From assembly GCA_032718475.1 (NCBI GenBank), contig JAUCBJ010004728.1:1-27162 (forward strand): a DNA stretch of 27,162 nucleotides. The letters run 5' to 3'. Source of the DNA: Nemertoderma westbladi. Lineage: Eukaryota; Xenacoelomorpha; Nemertodermatida; Nemertodermatidae. Position 1 is the first letter of the stretch; the number at the start of each line of letters is the position of its first letter. The notes beneath the pieces were generated by a model that made no database searches, was not told the origin of the DNA, and saw only the letters and a list, made by a program, of their open reading frames with translations. Below are positions 23,201-27,162 of this stretch, in pieces. The position numbers and the translations under genes were made by a program.

Positions 23201-26200
23201 ATGTAGGAAGTTGGGAATGTGGATGGGAATATGAGAAGGTGGGTGGGAAAGTGGGACGGTGGGTGGGAATGTGGAAGGTTGGTGGGAATGTGGGAAGGTG
23301 GGTGGGAATGTGGGAACGTTGGTGGGAATGTGGCGAATGTGGGTGGGAATGTGGGAAGGAGGGTGGGAATGTGGGAAGGAGGGTGGGAATGTGGGAAGGT
23401 TGGTGGGAATGTGGGAAGGTGGGTGGGAATGTGGGAACGTTGGTGGGAATGTGGGCGGGAATGTGGGTGGGAATGTGGGAAGGAGGGTGGAAATGTGGGA
23501 AGGTGGGTGGGAATGTAGGAAGGTGGGTTGGAATTGTAGGAATGTGGGTGGGAATGTGGGAAGGTGGGTGGGAATGTGGGAAGGTGGGTGGGAATGTGGG
23601 AAGGTGGGTGGTAATGTGGGAAGGTGGGTGGGAATGTGGGAAGGTGGGTGGGAATGTGGGAAGGTGGGTGGGAATGTGGGAAGGTGGGTGGGAATGTGGG
23701 AAGGTGGATGGGAATGTGGGAAGGTGGGTGGGAATGTGGGAAGGTGGGTGGTAATGTGGGAAGGTGGGTGGGAATGTGGGAAGGTGGGTGGGAATGTGGG
23801 AAGGTGGGTGGGAATGTGGGAAGGTGGGTGGGAATGTGGAATGTGGGAAGGTGGGAGGGAAGGTGGGTAGGAATGTGGGAAGGTGGGTGGGAATGTGGGT
23901 GGGAAGGTGGGTGGGAATGTGGGGAGGTGGGTGGGAATCTGGGAAGGTGGGTGGGAATGTGGGAAGGTGGGTGGGAATGTGGGAAGGTGGGTGGGAATGT
24001 GGGAAGGTGGGTGGGAATGTGGGAAGGTGGGTGGGAATCTGGGAAGGTGGGTGGGAATGTGGGAAGGTGGGTGGGAATGTGGGAAGGTGGGTGGGAATGT
24101 GGGAAGGTGGGTGGGAATGTGGGAAGGTGGGTGGGAATGTGGGAAGGTGGGTGGGAATGTTGAGAAGGTGGGTGGGAATGTGGGAAGGTGGGTGGGAATG
24201 TGGGAAGGTGGGTGGGAATGTGGGAAGGTGGGTGGGAATGTGGGAAGGTGGGTGGGAATGTGGGTGGAAATGTGGGAAGGTGGGTGGGAATCTGGGAAGG
24301 TGGGAGGGAATGTGGGTGGGAATGTGGGAAGGTGGGTGGGAATCTGGGAAGGTGGGAGGGAATGTGGGTGGGAATGTGGGAAGGTGGGTGGGAATGTGGG
24401 AAGGTGGGAGGGAATGTGGGTGGGAATGTGGGAAGGTGGGTGGGAATCTGGGAAGGTGGGTGGGAATTTGAGAAGGTGGGTGGGAATGTGGGAAGGTGGG
24501 TGGGAATGTGGGAAGGTGGGTGGGAATTTGAGAAGGTGGGTGGGAATGTGGGAAGGTGGGTGGGAATGTGGGAAGGTGGGTGGGAATGTGGGAAGGTGGG
24601 TGGGAATGTGGTGAATGTGGGAAGGTGGGTGGGAATGTGGGTGGGAATGTGGGAAGGTGGGTGGGAATGTGGGAAGGTGGGTGGGAATGTGGGAAGGTGG
24701 GTGGGAATGTGGGTGGGAATGTGGGAAGGTGGGTGGGAATGTGGGAAGGTGGGTGGGAATGTGGGAAGGTGGGTGGGAATCTGGGAAGGTGGGTGGGAAT
24801 TGTGGAAGGTGGGTGGGAATGTGGGAAGGTGGGTGGGAATGTGTGGAAGGTGGGTGGGAATGTGGGAAGGTGGGTGGGAATGTGGGTGGAAATGTGGGAA
24901 GGTGGGTGGGAATGTGGGAAGGTGGGTGGGAATGTGGGAAGGTGGGTGGGAATGTGGGAAGGTGGGTGGGAATTGTGGAGAAGGTGGGTGGGAATGTGGG
25001 AAGGTGGGTGGGAATGTGGGAAGGTGGGTGGGAATGTGGGAAGGTGGGTGGGAATGTGGGAAGGTGGGTGGGAATGTGGGAAGGTGGGTGGGAATGTGAG
25101 AAGGTGGGTGGGAATGTGGGAAGGTGGGTGGGAATGTGGTGGGAATGTGGGAAGGTGGGTGGGAATGTGGTAAGGTGGGTGGGAATGTGAGGAAGGTGGG
25201 TGGGAATTTGGGAAGATGGGTGGGAATGTGGGTGGGAATGCGGGAAGGTGGGTGGGAATTTGGGAAGGTGGGTGGGAATGTGGGAAGGTGGGTGGGAATG
25301 TGGGAAGATGGGTGGGAATGTGGGTGAGAATGCGGGAAGGTGGGTGGTAATGTGGGAAGGTGGGTGGGAATGTGGGAAGGTGGGTGGGAATGTGGGAAGG
25401 TGGGTGGGAATGTGGGAAGGTGGGTGGGAATGTGGGAAGGTGGGTGGGAATGTGGGAAGGTGGGTGGGAATGTGGGAAGGTGGGTGGGAATGTGGGAAAG
25501 TGGGTGGGAATGTAGTGAATTGAAAAAATTAATAGAGGGGGGTGTGGAGTTGTATTAAGGGAGATGAATTACTGAAAATACAATAAATGTTCGTATAATA
25601 ATATTTCTATTTGAGATTAACTAATAATCAGTAAGTCACCCCTACCCCTCCACCCACCCCCCCCCCCCCCACCCCCCTCCGCCCCCCTCACCTTCGGTCT
25701 CTCCAAAGCGATTATTGGAACGCAGCCGGAGCAAACGTAAATGGGAGGCGGCAGGTCGCAGTAATACTGAGCGATAGATGGGTTGTAGCAGCAGACAACG
25801 GACGAGTTACTGTTGGTAGGCGACTTACATCTATAAATATAAACAGTAGTATATAGGTGTGGGGGGGGGGGGGGGGGGGTGCGGGGGGTAACAGGCCTAA
25901 CAGAAGACAAGCGACCATATAAACTGACTTACCTAAAGAACTGACAGGGTGGCGGTTTCCATGGGGCGTACACGTAACCCGTAGCAACGCTACTCATCCT
26001 ACACTCCGGCCAATAATGGAACAAGAGATTAACAGCGGCGGCCCGTGTTGGACTGGCGCCGTAAGCGATTAACTCTAAGATATCGGCGCAAACGTCTAAG
26101 AAACAACAAGGCGATGGGTTAGAGAGAGAGAGAGAGAGAGCTAATGAGACTATAATACTGTAAGAATAAAATAAACTGAAGTTAAAAACAAACAGCGAAG

Positions 26201-26922
26201 GGATTTAGTTATAAACAAAGGTTGGGGTAGCGATCGGTGACAACTTCATTTTATTGTACAACGAAAAAAGCCATAGATTCTACTTTAAATATTAATTAAA
26301 ACGCACCTTTTTTGAGGGACATGAGACATTCGACAATCTGAGTGTAGAAGGACGGGTTGTTCGTGTGCTGAATAACGGCCATCAGTAGCGAAGGACATGA
26401 TGCCTGTAGGTAACTGTTGGACGATTCGATAAGATGGCTGTTGGATAACGTGATGGGGAGGAGAGAGAAAGTCAGGAAGTCCACGGTCTCCTTCTGTAGG
26501 GTCGAAGGAAGGAAGGACAGGGCTGTGCACAGAGTGAAGGGAAGTTGTTCCAAATCGTCGCGATTAAGGAAGCACAGGAGACAGGACAAGGTCTGCAGAA
26601 TGGACTGACCCAATACCAGTTGGCCGTATTGACAGATGGGAATCACTTCTAACAGATCGATTAATGTTTGGCACAAGTTTATGTAGTCGAGATTGGGGCA
26701 TCCTGACAGGCGTTGTTTCTCTGCGTTTTTATTAAACTTGTCGTCCACCGGGGACAACTGAATGTCCTTGAGGAGGGAAACGAGAGTTACTTGGAAGTAT
26801 TTCAGGGTGTTCGCGATGTCCATACCGGAGGGCACAGGCGGAGCGCCGGTGGTTGCCCTGACAACGGATTCGTGTAGGTTGCGGATTCGCATAGAGAACT
26901 GTTCGGATTTCGTGCTCGCCAT
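1864..26922 (-). CDS. UNC79: unc-79 (NALCN channel complex subunit), 5' part, nine exons
   Basis: Nine minus-strand exons join to 2,223 nt, or 741 codons without a stop: 26922-26307, 26095-25933, 25830-25692, 16776-16582, 15876-15727, 9571-9439, 3487-3262, 2910-2654 and 2207-1864. Every junction has GT and AG and the phases agree. UNC79 is a large HEAT/ARM-like protein that, with UNC80, supports the NALCN sodium-leak channel in neurons. The translation matches vertebrate UNC79 in order: start plus PSGxDIANTLKYF, LLFHYWPE, PPPIYVC, a Cys/His cluster in exon 4, LLSRFAIWLL, PDQFARVGGYWD, VWDHIMPRWL, FDQDMCPLSFP, SWLHILSQLDI and CFITMLDLILKQMELQ. The rest of the protein must lie beyond the left edge. 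Introns 3, 5 and 6 are very large because of two minisatellites and a nested gene. The main uncertainty is small unrecognised exons. Confidence 0.93.
2525..2640 (-). repeat. dispersed repeat, copy A
   Basis: Read on the minus strand, this segment aligns with 10062-10190 on the plus strand. Shared blocks include CTTCGGCCGTTAGG, AGGGA, GGTCCCCCCAG, and AACTATACTCCCCAGAGG. The copies are diverged, with small indels. This looks like a short interspersed element of unknown class. It lies in unc-79 intron 8. Confidence 0.75.
2654..2910 (-). CDS. UNC79: unc-79 exon 8 (residues 541-627)
   Basis: The acceptor is TTACTTAG| and the donor is ATTATTG|GTTAGT. The exon reads NIITYEVWDHIMPRWL, LSKIFDQDMCPLSFPIEKLY, and QGLSWLHILSQLDII, a near-continuous match to UNC79 (VWECIMPEWL, LSKMFDIELCPLPFSMEEM, LLWLHVLSELDIM). 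An upstream in-frame ATG exists, but that stretch is intron. Confidence 0.94.
3013..3232. repeat. degenerate AT-rich tandem repeat
   Basis: A motif close to AATATAAAGTACAGTAGT, about 16-18 bp, recurs around a dozen times with many substitutions. It lies in unc-79 intron 7, just after the exon 7 donor. No coding potential. Confidence 0.75.
3262..3487 (-). CDS. UNC79: unc-79 exon 7 (residues 466-541)
   Basis: The acceptor is CTTTCCAG| and the donor is GCCGTA|GTAAGT, entering in phase 1 and leaving in phase 2. Segments VSLESLKPEVVTHFL, HCLLPYPDQFARVGGYWD and EGIHKLFCLMPY match UNC79 (LVEKLKPQFVTKWL, PMEFARVGGYWD, EGLNRILCLIPY). The unspliced frame hits a stop right at the donor. Confidence 0.93.
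3860..4075 (-). mobile_element. tRNA-derived SINE
   Basis: On the minus strand the element opens with a tRNA-like head. Its A box (TAGCTCAGCTGGTTGAG) lies near 4031-4047 and a degenerate B box (AGGTTCAGCCCC) near 3991-4002. A body follows with CTGCCTTTCATCC and GGGGTCGATAAAATGA near 3945-3978, then ACCAGTAAATTACTGG. The middle resembles a conserved block of invertebrate (notably molluscan) SINEs. The head end is partly duplicated (AGCTACCCCGCCATTT twice, 4041-4073). The B box is decayed, so this is not a working tRNA. Confidence 0.8.
4230..4353 (-). mobile_element. possible DNA-transposon end
   Basis: The minus strand starts CAGTGGCGTAGCCGGGGG at 4353, like the terminal inverted repeats of hAT-type elements common in marine invertebrates, and continues into a GGGGCCATGACCCC-like stretch. 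The other terminus was not located, so class and left boundary are uncertain. It lies 12 bases from the far end of array 1. Confidence 0.4.
4365..9438 (-). repeat. array 1: exon-derived 38/39-bp minisatellite in unc-79 intron 6
   Basis: About 130 tandem units by length. On the minus strand the main 39-bp unit reads as 13 codons, MFYWFDVTGRLEA; a 38-bp variant has CACCGCCCC in place of CATCGCCTCC on the plus strand. Shorter variants lack the CTA of CCTACC, most of the unit, or the GTAGGT part. The array starts exactly at the exon 6 donor. Over 32 plus-strand bases the consensus matches the exon 6 junction (9431-9462) at about 28 positions. Most units carry ACAG|GTAGGT; some keep exon-type bases (CGACGCTAC). 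Zones differ: mixed short units at 4365-5800, 38/39 alternation at about 5870-7260, and mostly 39-mers beyond 7260. Confidence 0.95.
7931..9000. repeat. about 529-bp duplication inside array 1
   Basis: A marked string of variants starts at TTTAACATCG (7931) and recurs at 8460. The variants are the TTTAACATCG unit, a truncated unit, a CGCATCC unit, a GTAGCGTCG unit with CACCGCCTCC, and CCCGTAAC units flanking an ATACCTG unit. The shift is 529 bp, or about 13-14 units, consistent with block duplication by unequal exchange. Confidence 0.8.
9439..9571 (-). CDS. UNC79: unc-79 exon 6 (residues 422-466), source of array 1
   Basis: The acceptor is TATACCAG| and the donor is GCTACCG|GTAGGT, phase 1 out. 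DRKLLSRFAIWLLIQYC and HLLAALFHWFDAT match QRLLSQFGIWFLVSLC and RLVAMVFQWFHST of UNC79. The last ten or so codons and the donor are the template of the adjoining minisatellite. The frame stays open past the donor, so the exon end is set by the match to exon 7 (A-FLSNDAVG) and by family length. Confidence 0.92.
9572..9826. other. spacer between unc-79 exon 6 and the nested gene
   Basis: Intronic for unc-79, and it should contain the promoter and 5' UTR of the nested plus-strand gene. AT-rich; no recognisable core promoter motif. Confidence 0.35.
9827..9976 (+). CDS. nested gene exon 1
   Basis: ATG at 9827 in good context (ACAATGG), 50 codons, ending TACGAC|GTAAGT in phase 0. The unspliced frame stops within four codons of the donor. 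Confidence 0.7.
9827..15452 (+). CDS. nested gene: unrecognised 195-residue membrane protein, four exons
   Basis: Exons 9827-9976, 12017-12179, 13936-14088 and 15331-15452 join to 588 nt including the TGA, with phases 0, 1 and 1 agreeing across three GT-AG introns. I do not recognise the product. The first 100 or so residues are polar (MGSNRYKPNLNKW, KGIRLPQYD, GDEVIVDAPGIRNHL). Residues of exons 3-4 form one long or two short hydrophobic segments (about 140-172; MYMVPVIIICILAG-like, then WLIFEVFILLLDAL), followed by a short basic/polar tail (RKLSWRHYDSS). No signal peptide is evident, so an internal membrane anchor is likely. The whole gene lies in unc-79 intron 5 on the opposite strand. Exon 2 has a weak pyrimidine tract and is the least certain. 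Its frame also stays open 31 codons past the donor to a TAA at 12272-12274. Confidence 0.65.
10062..10190 (+). repeat. dispersed repeat, copy B
   Basis: Inverted relative of 2525-2640, sharing CTTCGGCCGTTAGG, GGTCCCCCCAG and AACTATACTCCCCAGAGG. It lies in intron 1 of the nested gene, and thus in unc-79 intron 5. Confidence 0.75.
10501..11185. mobile_element. foldback (inverted-repeat) element
   Basis: Arms of about 180-190 bp near 10552-10740 and 11000-11178 are inverted copies of each other. Matching blocks include TTAACTTTAAGGAAGAA/TTCTTCCTTTAAGTTAA, ACACCCCCAATAAAAAAATA, CGACCCCTAGGGTCATCGAA and the ACAAACACAAACAAATATAA region. A spacer of about 260 bp separates them. A 12-bp direct repeat TATGTGGAAGTA stands at 10501-10512 and 11174-11185 and may be a target-site duplication, although it is set asymmetrically with respect to the arms. 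No coding capacity, so it is non-autonomous or MITE-like. Confidence 0.75.
11190..12016. other. nested-gene intron 1, unannotated part
   Basis: AT-rich intron sequence. I see no exon, RNA gene or clear repeat. Confidence 0.4.
12017..12179 (+). CDS. nested gene exon 2
   Basis: Acceptor GTATGTACAG| and donor AGACCAG|GTGAGT; 54 codons plus one base. The frame is closed just upstream (TAA at 11999-12001), so the acceptor must lie in the next few bases. The upstream pyrimidine tract is poor. Using the donor at 12179 is the only choice I found that keeps exon 3 open. Confidence 0.6.
12590..13600 (+). pseudogene. decayed LINE reverse-transcriptase fragment
   Basis: The plus strand keeps reverse-transcriptase landmarks in shifting frames. 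Near 12600 is a YTDGV-like stretch, then GDTLAPFLLVIVVNYVL after an internal stop. YLTDLDFANDL at about 12780-12815 is the degraded catalytic box (normally FADD), and DDFCYL lies near 13005. Further on come RKSYEDLHN, KGKARAAFK, and a C-terminal RFAGHCFRREDQPV segment near 13375-13420, followed by DLEDADDLANVVGDRELWRR. Many stops and frameshifts show it is dead. It matches non-LTR retrotransposons common in marine invertebrates; the clade is not assigned. It lies in intron 2 of the nested gene. Confidence 0.82.
13811..13829 (+). repeat. poly(C) tract
   Basis: Nineteen consecutive C, in intron 2 of the nested gene. Confidence 0.95.
13936..14088 (+). CDS. nested gene exon 3, hydrophobic segment
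   Basis: Acceptor ATTTCTCCAG| and donor TTAGCAG|GTTAAG. Only one of three frames is open (WEDILFDIKRTG...), and it needs phase 1 entry, which exon 2 provides. The end is strongly hydrophobic (MVPVIIICILA). Confidence 0.65.
14390..15020 (+). repeat. diverged tandem repeat with GACA-rich blocks
   Basis: Four to five units of roughly 130-170 bp. Each has a GACAGACAGA-rich block, then ATGAAAACTGAC, GGAAATGAAATCA, a CGACCA/CAACCA stretch, and a TTTTAGCTAG.TGG-like end with ATTTTGACAG leading into the next unit. The blocks give artefactual MSVCLSVCPSVCL-type open frames on the minus strand. It sits in intron 3 of the nested gene. Confidence 0.75.
15217..15236 (+). repeat. poly(C) tract
   Basis: Twenty consecutive C, about 95 bases before the exon 4 acceptor of the nested gene. 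Confidence 0.95.
15331..15452 (+). CDS. nested gene exon 4 (C-terminus)
   Basis: Acceptor TTTTTCTTCCAG| with a strong pyrimidine tract; phase 1 entry gives GISSWLIFEVFILLLDAL and ends HYDSS before a TGA. Confidence 0.68.
15535..15540 (+). terminator. poly(A) signal of the nested gene
   Basis: AATAAA about 80 bases after the stop codon, on the nested gene strand and before unc-79 exon 5. Confidence 0.5.
15727..15876 (-). CDS. UNC79: unc-79 exon 5 (residues 372-421)
   Basis: The acceptor is GTTACAG| and the donor is ATGCAG|GTATGT; it is 50 codons, phase 0 on both sides. The core VVFVEAVVRLLLEAEPI matches the LVCAVEAVISLLKEAE helix of UNC79, and flanking residues are variable as in the family. 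The next intron, 9572-15726, contains a complete gene on the other strand. Confidence 0.85.
15877..16581. other. unc-79 intron 4
   Basis: No exon, RNA gene or clear repeat seen in this 705-bp intron. It is moderately CpG-rich compared with its neighbours. Confidence 0.5.
16582..16776 (-). CDS. UNC79: unc-79 exon 4 (residues 307-371), Cys/His cluster
   Basis: The acceptor is TTTACAG| and the donor is ACTCAG|GTAGGT; it is 65 codons, phase 0 on both sides. Cysteines fall at exon residues 17, 21, 28, 32, 37, 49 and 52, with histidines at 40, 41, 57 and 62. This matches the Cys/His cluster of UNC79 (CxxxC...VxTCxxxxC..HH/RH..P.R.C..C...H), a likely zinc-binding fold. It is separated from exon 3 by an 8.9-kb intron filled by array 2. 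Confidence 0.92.
17052..25515 (+). repeat. array 2: G-rich 20-bp minisatellite in unc-79 intron 3
   Basis: About 8.46 kb of a unit near GTGGGAAGGTGGGTGGGAAT on the plus strand, with 12-bp (GTGGGTGGGAAT) and other variants. The left part (17052 to about 23530) is heterogeneous and carries recurring marker strings such as GGATGGGAATATGAGAAGG (fourteen or so copies). The right part (about 23530-25515) is nearly pure 20-mer. Consecutive GGG runs spaced by 1-5 bases meet the usual G-quadruplex pattern throughout. The G-rich strand is the unc-79 template strand, so the pre-mRNA is C-rich. Confidence 0.95.
18454..23530 (+). repeat. about 2.85-kb tandem duplication inside array 2
   Basis: Marker variants recur with a shift of about 2,843-2,864 bp: 18470/21333, 18983/21838, 19376/22231, 19766/22609 and 20376/23219. 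A 257-codon open frame at 19618-20391 recurs at 22461-23234 with a single visible residue difference, so the second copy is recent. Small indels change the shift along the length. Confidence 0.85.
25638..25689 (+). repeat. C-rich tract at the exon 3 donor
   Basis: Long runs of C broken by single A, T or G. On the unc-79 sense strand this is a G-run block directly after the exon 3 donor GTGAGG; G runs there often support 5' splice-site use. Confidence 0.7.
25692..25830 (-). CDS. UNC79: unc-79 exon 3 (residues 260-306), cysteine pairs
   Basis: The acceptor is ATTTATAG| and the donor is CCGAAG|GTGAGG. The reading includes VVCCYNPSIAQYYCDLPPP and IYVCSGC, matching the conserved CIDPSLS...KPPPLYLCEEC region of UNC79. 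The CxxC pairs suggest metal binding together with exon 4. It ends in phase 0. The donor is followed by a run of G on the sense strand. Confidence 0.9.
25861..25879 (+). repeat. poly(G) tract
   Basis: Nineteen consecutive G in unc-79 intron 2; on the sense strand it is a C tract about 30 bases before the exon 3 acceptor. Confidence 0.95.
25933..26095 (-). CDS. UNC79: unc-79 exon 2 (residues 206-260)
   Basis: The acceptor is TTTCTTAG| and the donor is TTTAG|GTAAGT. Entering in phase 1 gives KKDVCADILELIAYGASP and then VNLLFHYWPE, which correspond to the DLLYVIAYGPSQ and LFHYWP segments of UNC79. It leaves in phase 2. The exon is 163 nt and has no stop in this frame. Confidence 0.9.
26121..26140 (+). 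repeat. (GA)10 microsatellite
   Basis: Ten AG dinucleotides in unc-79 intron 1; on the sense strand this is a CT repeat near the exon 2 acceptor and may serve as part of its pyrimidine tract. Confidence 0.9.
26307..26922 (-). CDS. UNC79: unc-79 exon 1 (residues 1-206)
   Basis: It starts at an ATG in strong context (CAAGATGGCG) and reads MASTKSEQF, then PSGMDIANTLKYF and later HTNNPSFYTQIVECLMSLKK. These match the N-terminus of UNC79, including its PVPSGTDIANTLKYF-like segment. It ends AAAAAAG|GTGCGT in phase 1, after 205 whole codons. The sequence past the donor runs into a stop three codons later, which supports the splice. Confidence 0.92.
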
Positions 26923-27162
26923 CTTGTACCGGTAGTTTTGTCTCGTCGAATTATTCCTGCTTTAACCTAATGTACCGCACATGTACGGTACCGTTTACCG
27001 TACGCGTTTACCGCGTCTCGCGATGGGCAGAAGATTGGTTGGTAAGACGTTACCCGAGCGGTTTAACTAAATTGTACAACATTATGCGACACCGGATGCC
27101 GGATATCTGTTTTCGCGATATAGGTCTATAATTCAGTTAACTCGTTTTTCTATTTCATAACA
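26923..27162 (-). promoter_or_regulatory. unc-79 5' flank
   Basis: This sequence lies directly upstream of the start codon and must hold the 5' UTR and possibly the promoter. It is CpG-richer than the introns. A cluster of TACCG/CGGTA motifs lies at 26930-27013, including a palindromic TACGGTACCG. No TATA box is convincing. Confidence 0.4.

Noticed and set aside
16978-23202. Minus-strand open frames of 2074, 1846 and 1567 codons (PTFPPTFPHSHPPSHIP-type)
   Set aside because: All three frames are open because the repeat unit lacks stop trinucleotides; the 20-bp unit cycles through frames. They lie in an unc-79 intron and have no gene-like start or end.
17040-25558. Many plus-strand frames of GGNVGRWVGMWEGGWECGK type
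   Set aside because: They are translations of the G-rich minisatellite in different frames, with no independent evidence.
25617-25987. Open frames of 97 and 91 codons on the minus strand
   Set aside because: The first is unc-79 exon 3 read through into flanking intron and C/G runs. The second overlaps exons 2-3 in a wrong or unspliced frame.

Overview
The window is metazoan nuclear DNA: AT-rich introns with GT-AG junctions, a decayed LINE, a tRNA-derived SINE and long minisatellites. The phylum is not settled. The conserved middle part of the SINE resembles SINEs known from molluscs and other invertebrates, so a marine invertebrate is the best guess.

The backbone is the 5' part of the unc-79 gene on the minus strand. 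I resolve nine coding exons with matching splice phases, from the ATG at 26922 to a donor after 1864. They give 741 codons without a stop and correspond to the N-terminal part of UNC79, a large auxiliary protein of the NALCN sodium-leak channel complex. Vertebrate UNC79 is about 2,600 residues, so roughly 1,900 should be encoded left of position 1.

Other genes sit inside unc-79 introns on the opposite strand. An intronless FAD-dependent D-aspartate/D-amino-acid oxidase gene lies at 416-1492, inferred to be in intron 9. A four-exon gene for an unrecognised 195-residue membrane protein lies at 9827-15452, wholly inside intron 5.

About half of the window is two minisatellites. Array 1 (about 4365-9438, intron 6) is a 38/39-bp repeat that abuts exon 6. 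Its unit is a copy of the last codons of exon 6 plus its 5' splice site, so most of its roughly 130 units carry a donor-like site. Most units have ACAG|GTAGGT, which is nearer consensus than the authentic ACCG|GTAGGT. Array 2 (about 17052-25515, intron 3) is a G-rich 20-bp repeat with G-quadruplex potential, an internal duplication of about 2.85 kb, and almost no AG on the unc-79 sense strand. The very long open frames through both arrays are by-products of repeat composition.

The remaining introns hold a foldback element, a LINE relic, a SINE, a dispersed repeat in two inverted copies, smaller tandem repeats and homopolymer tracts.
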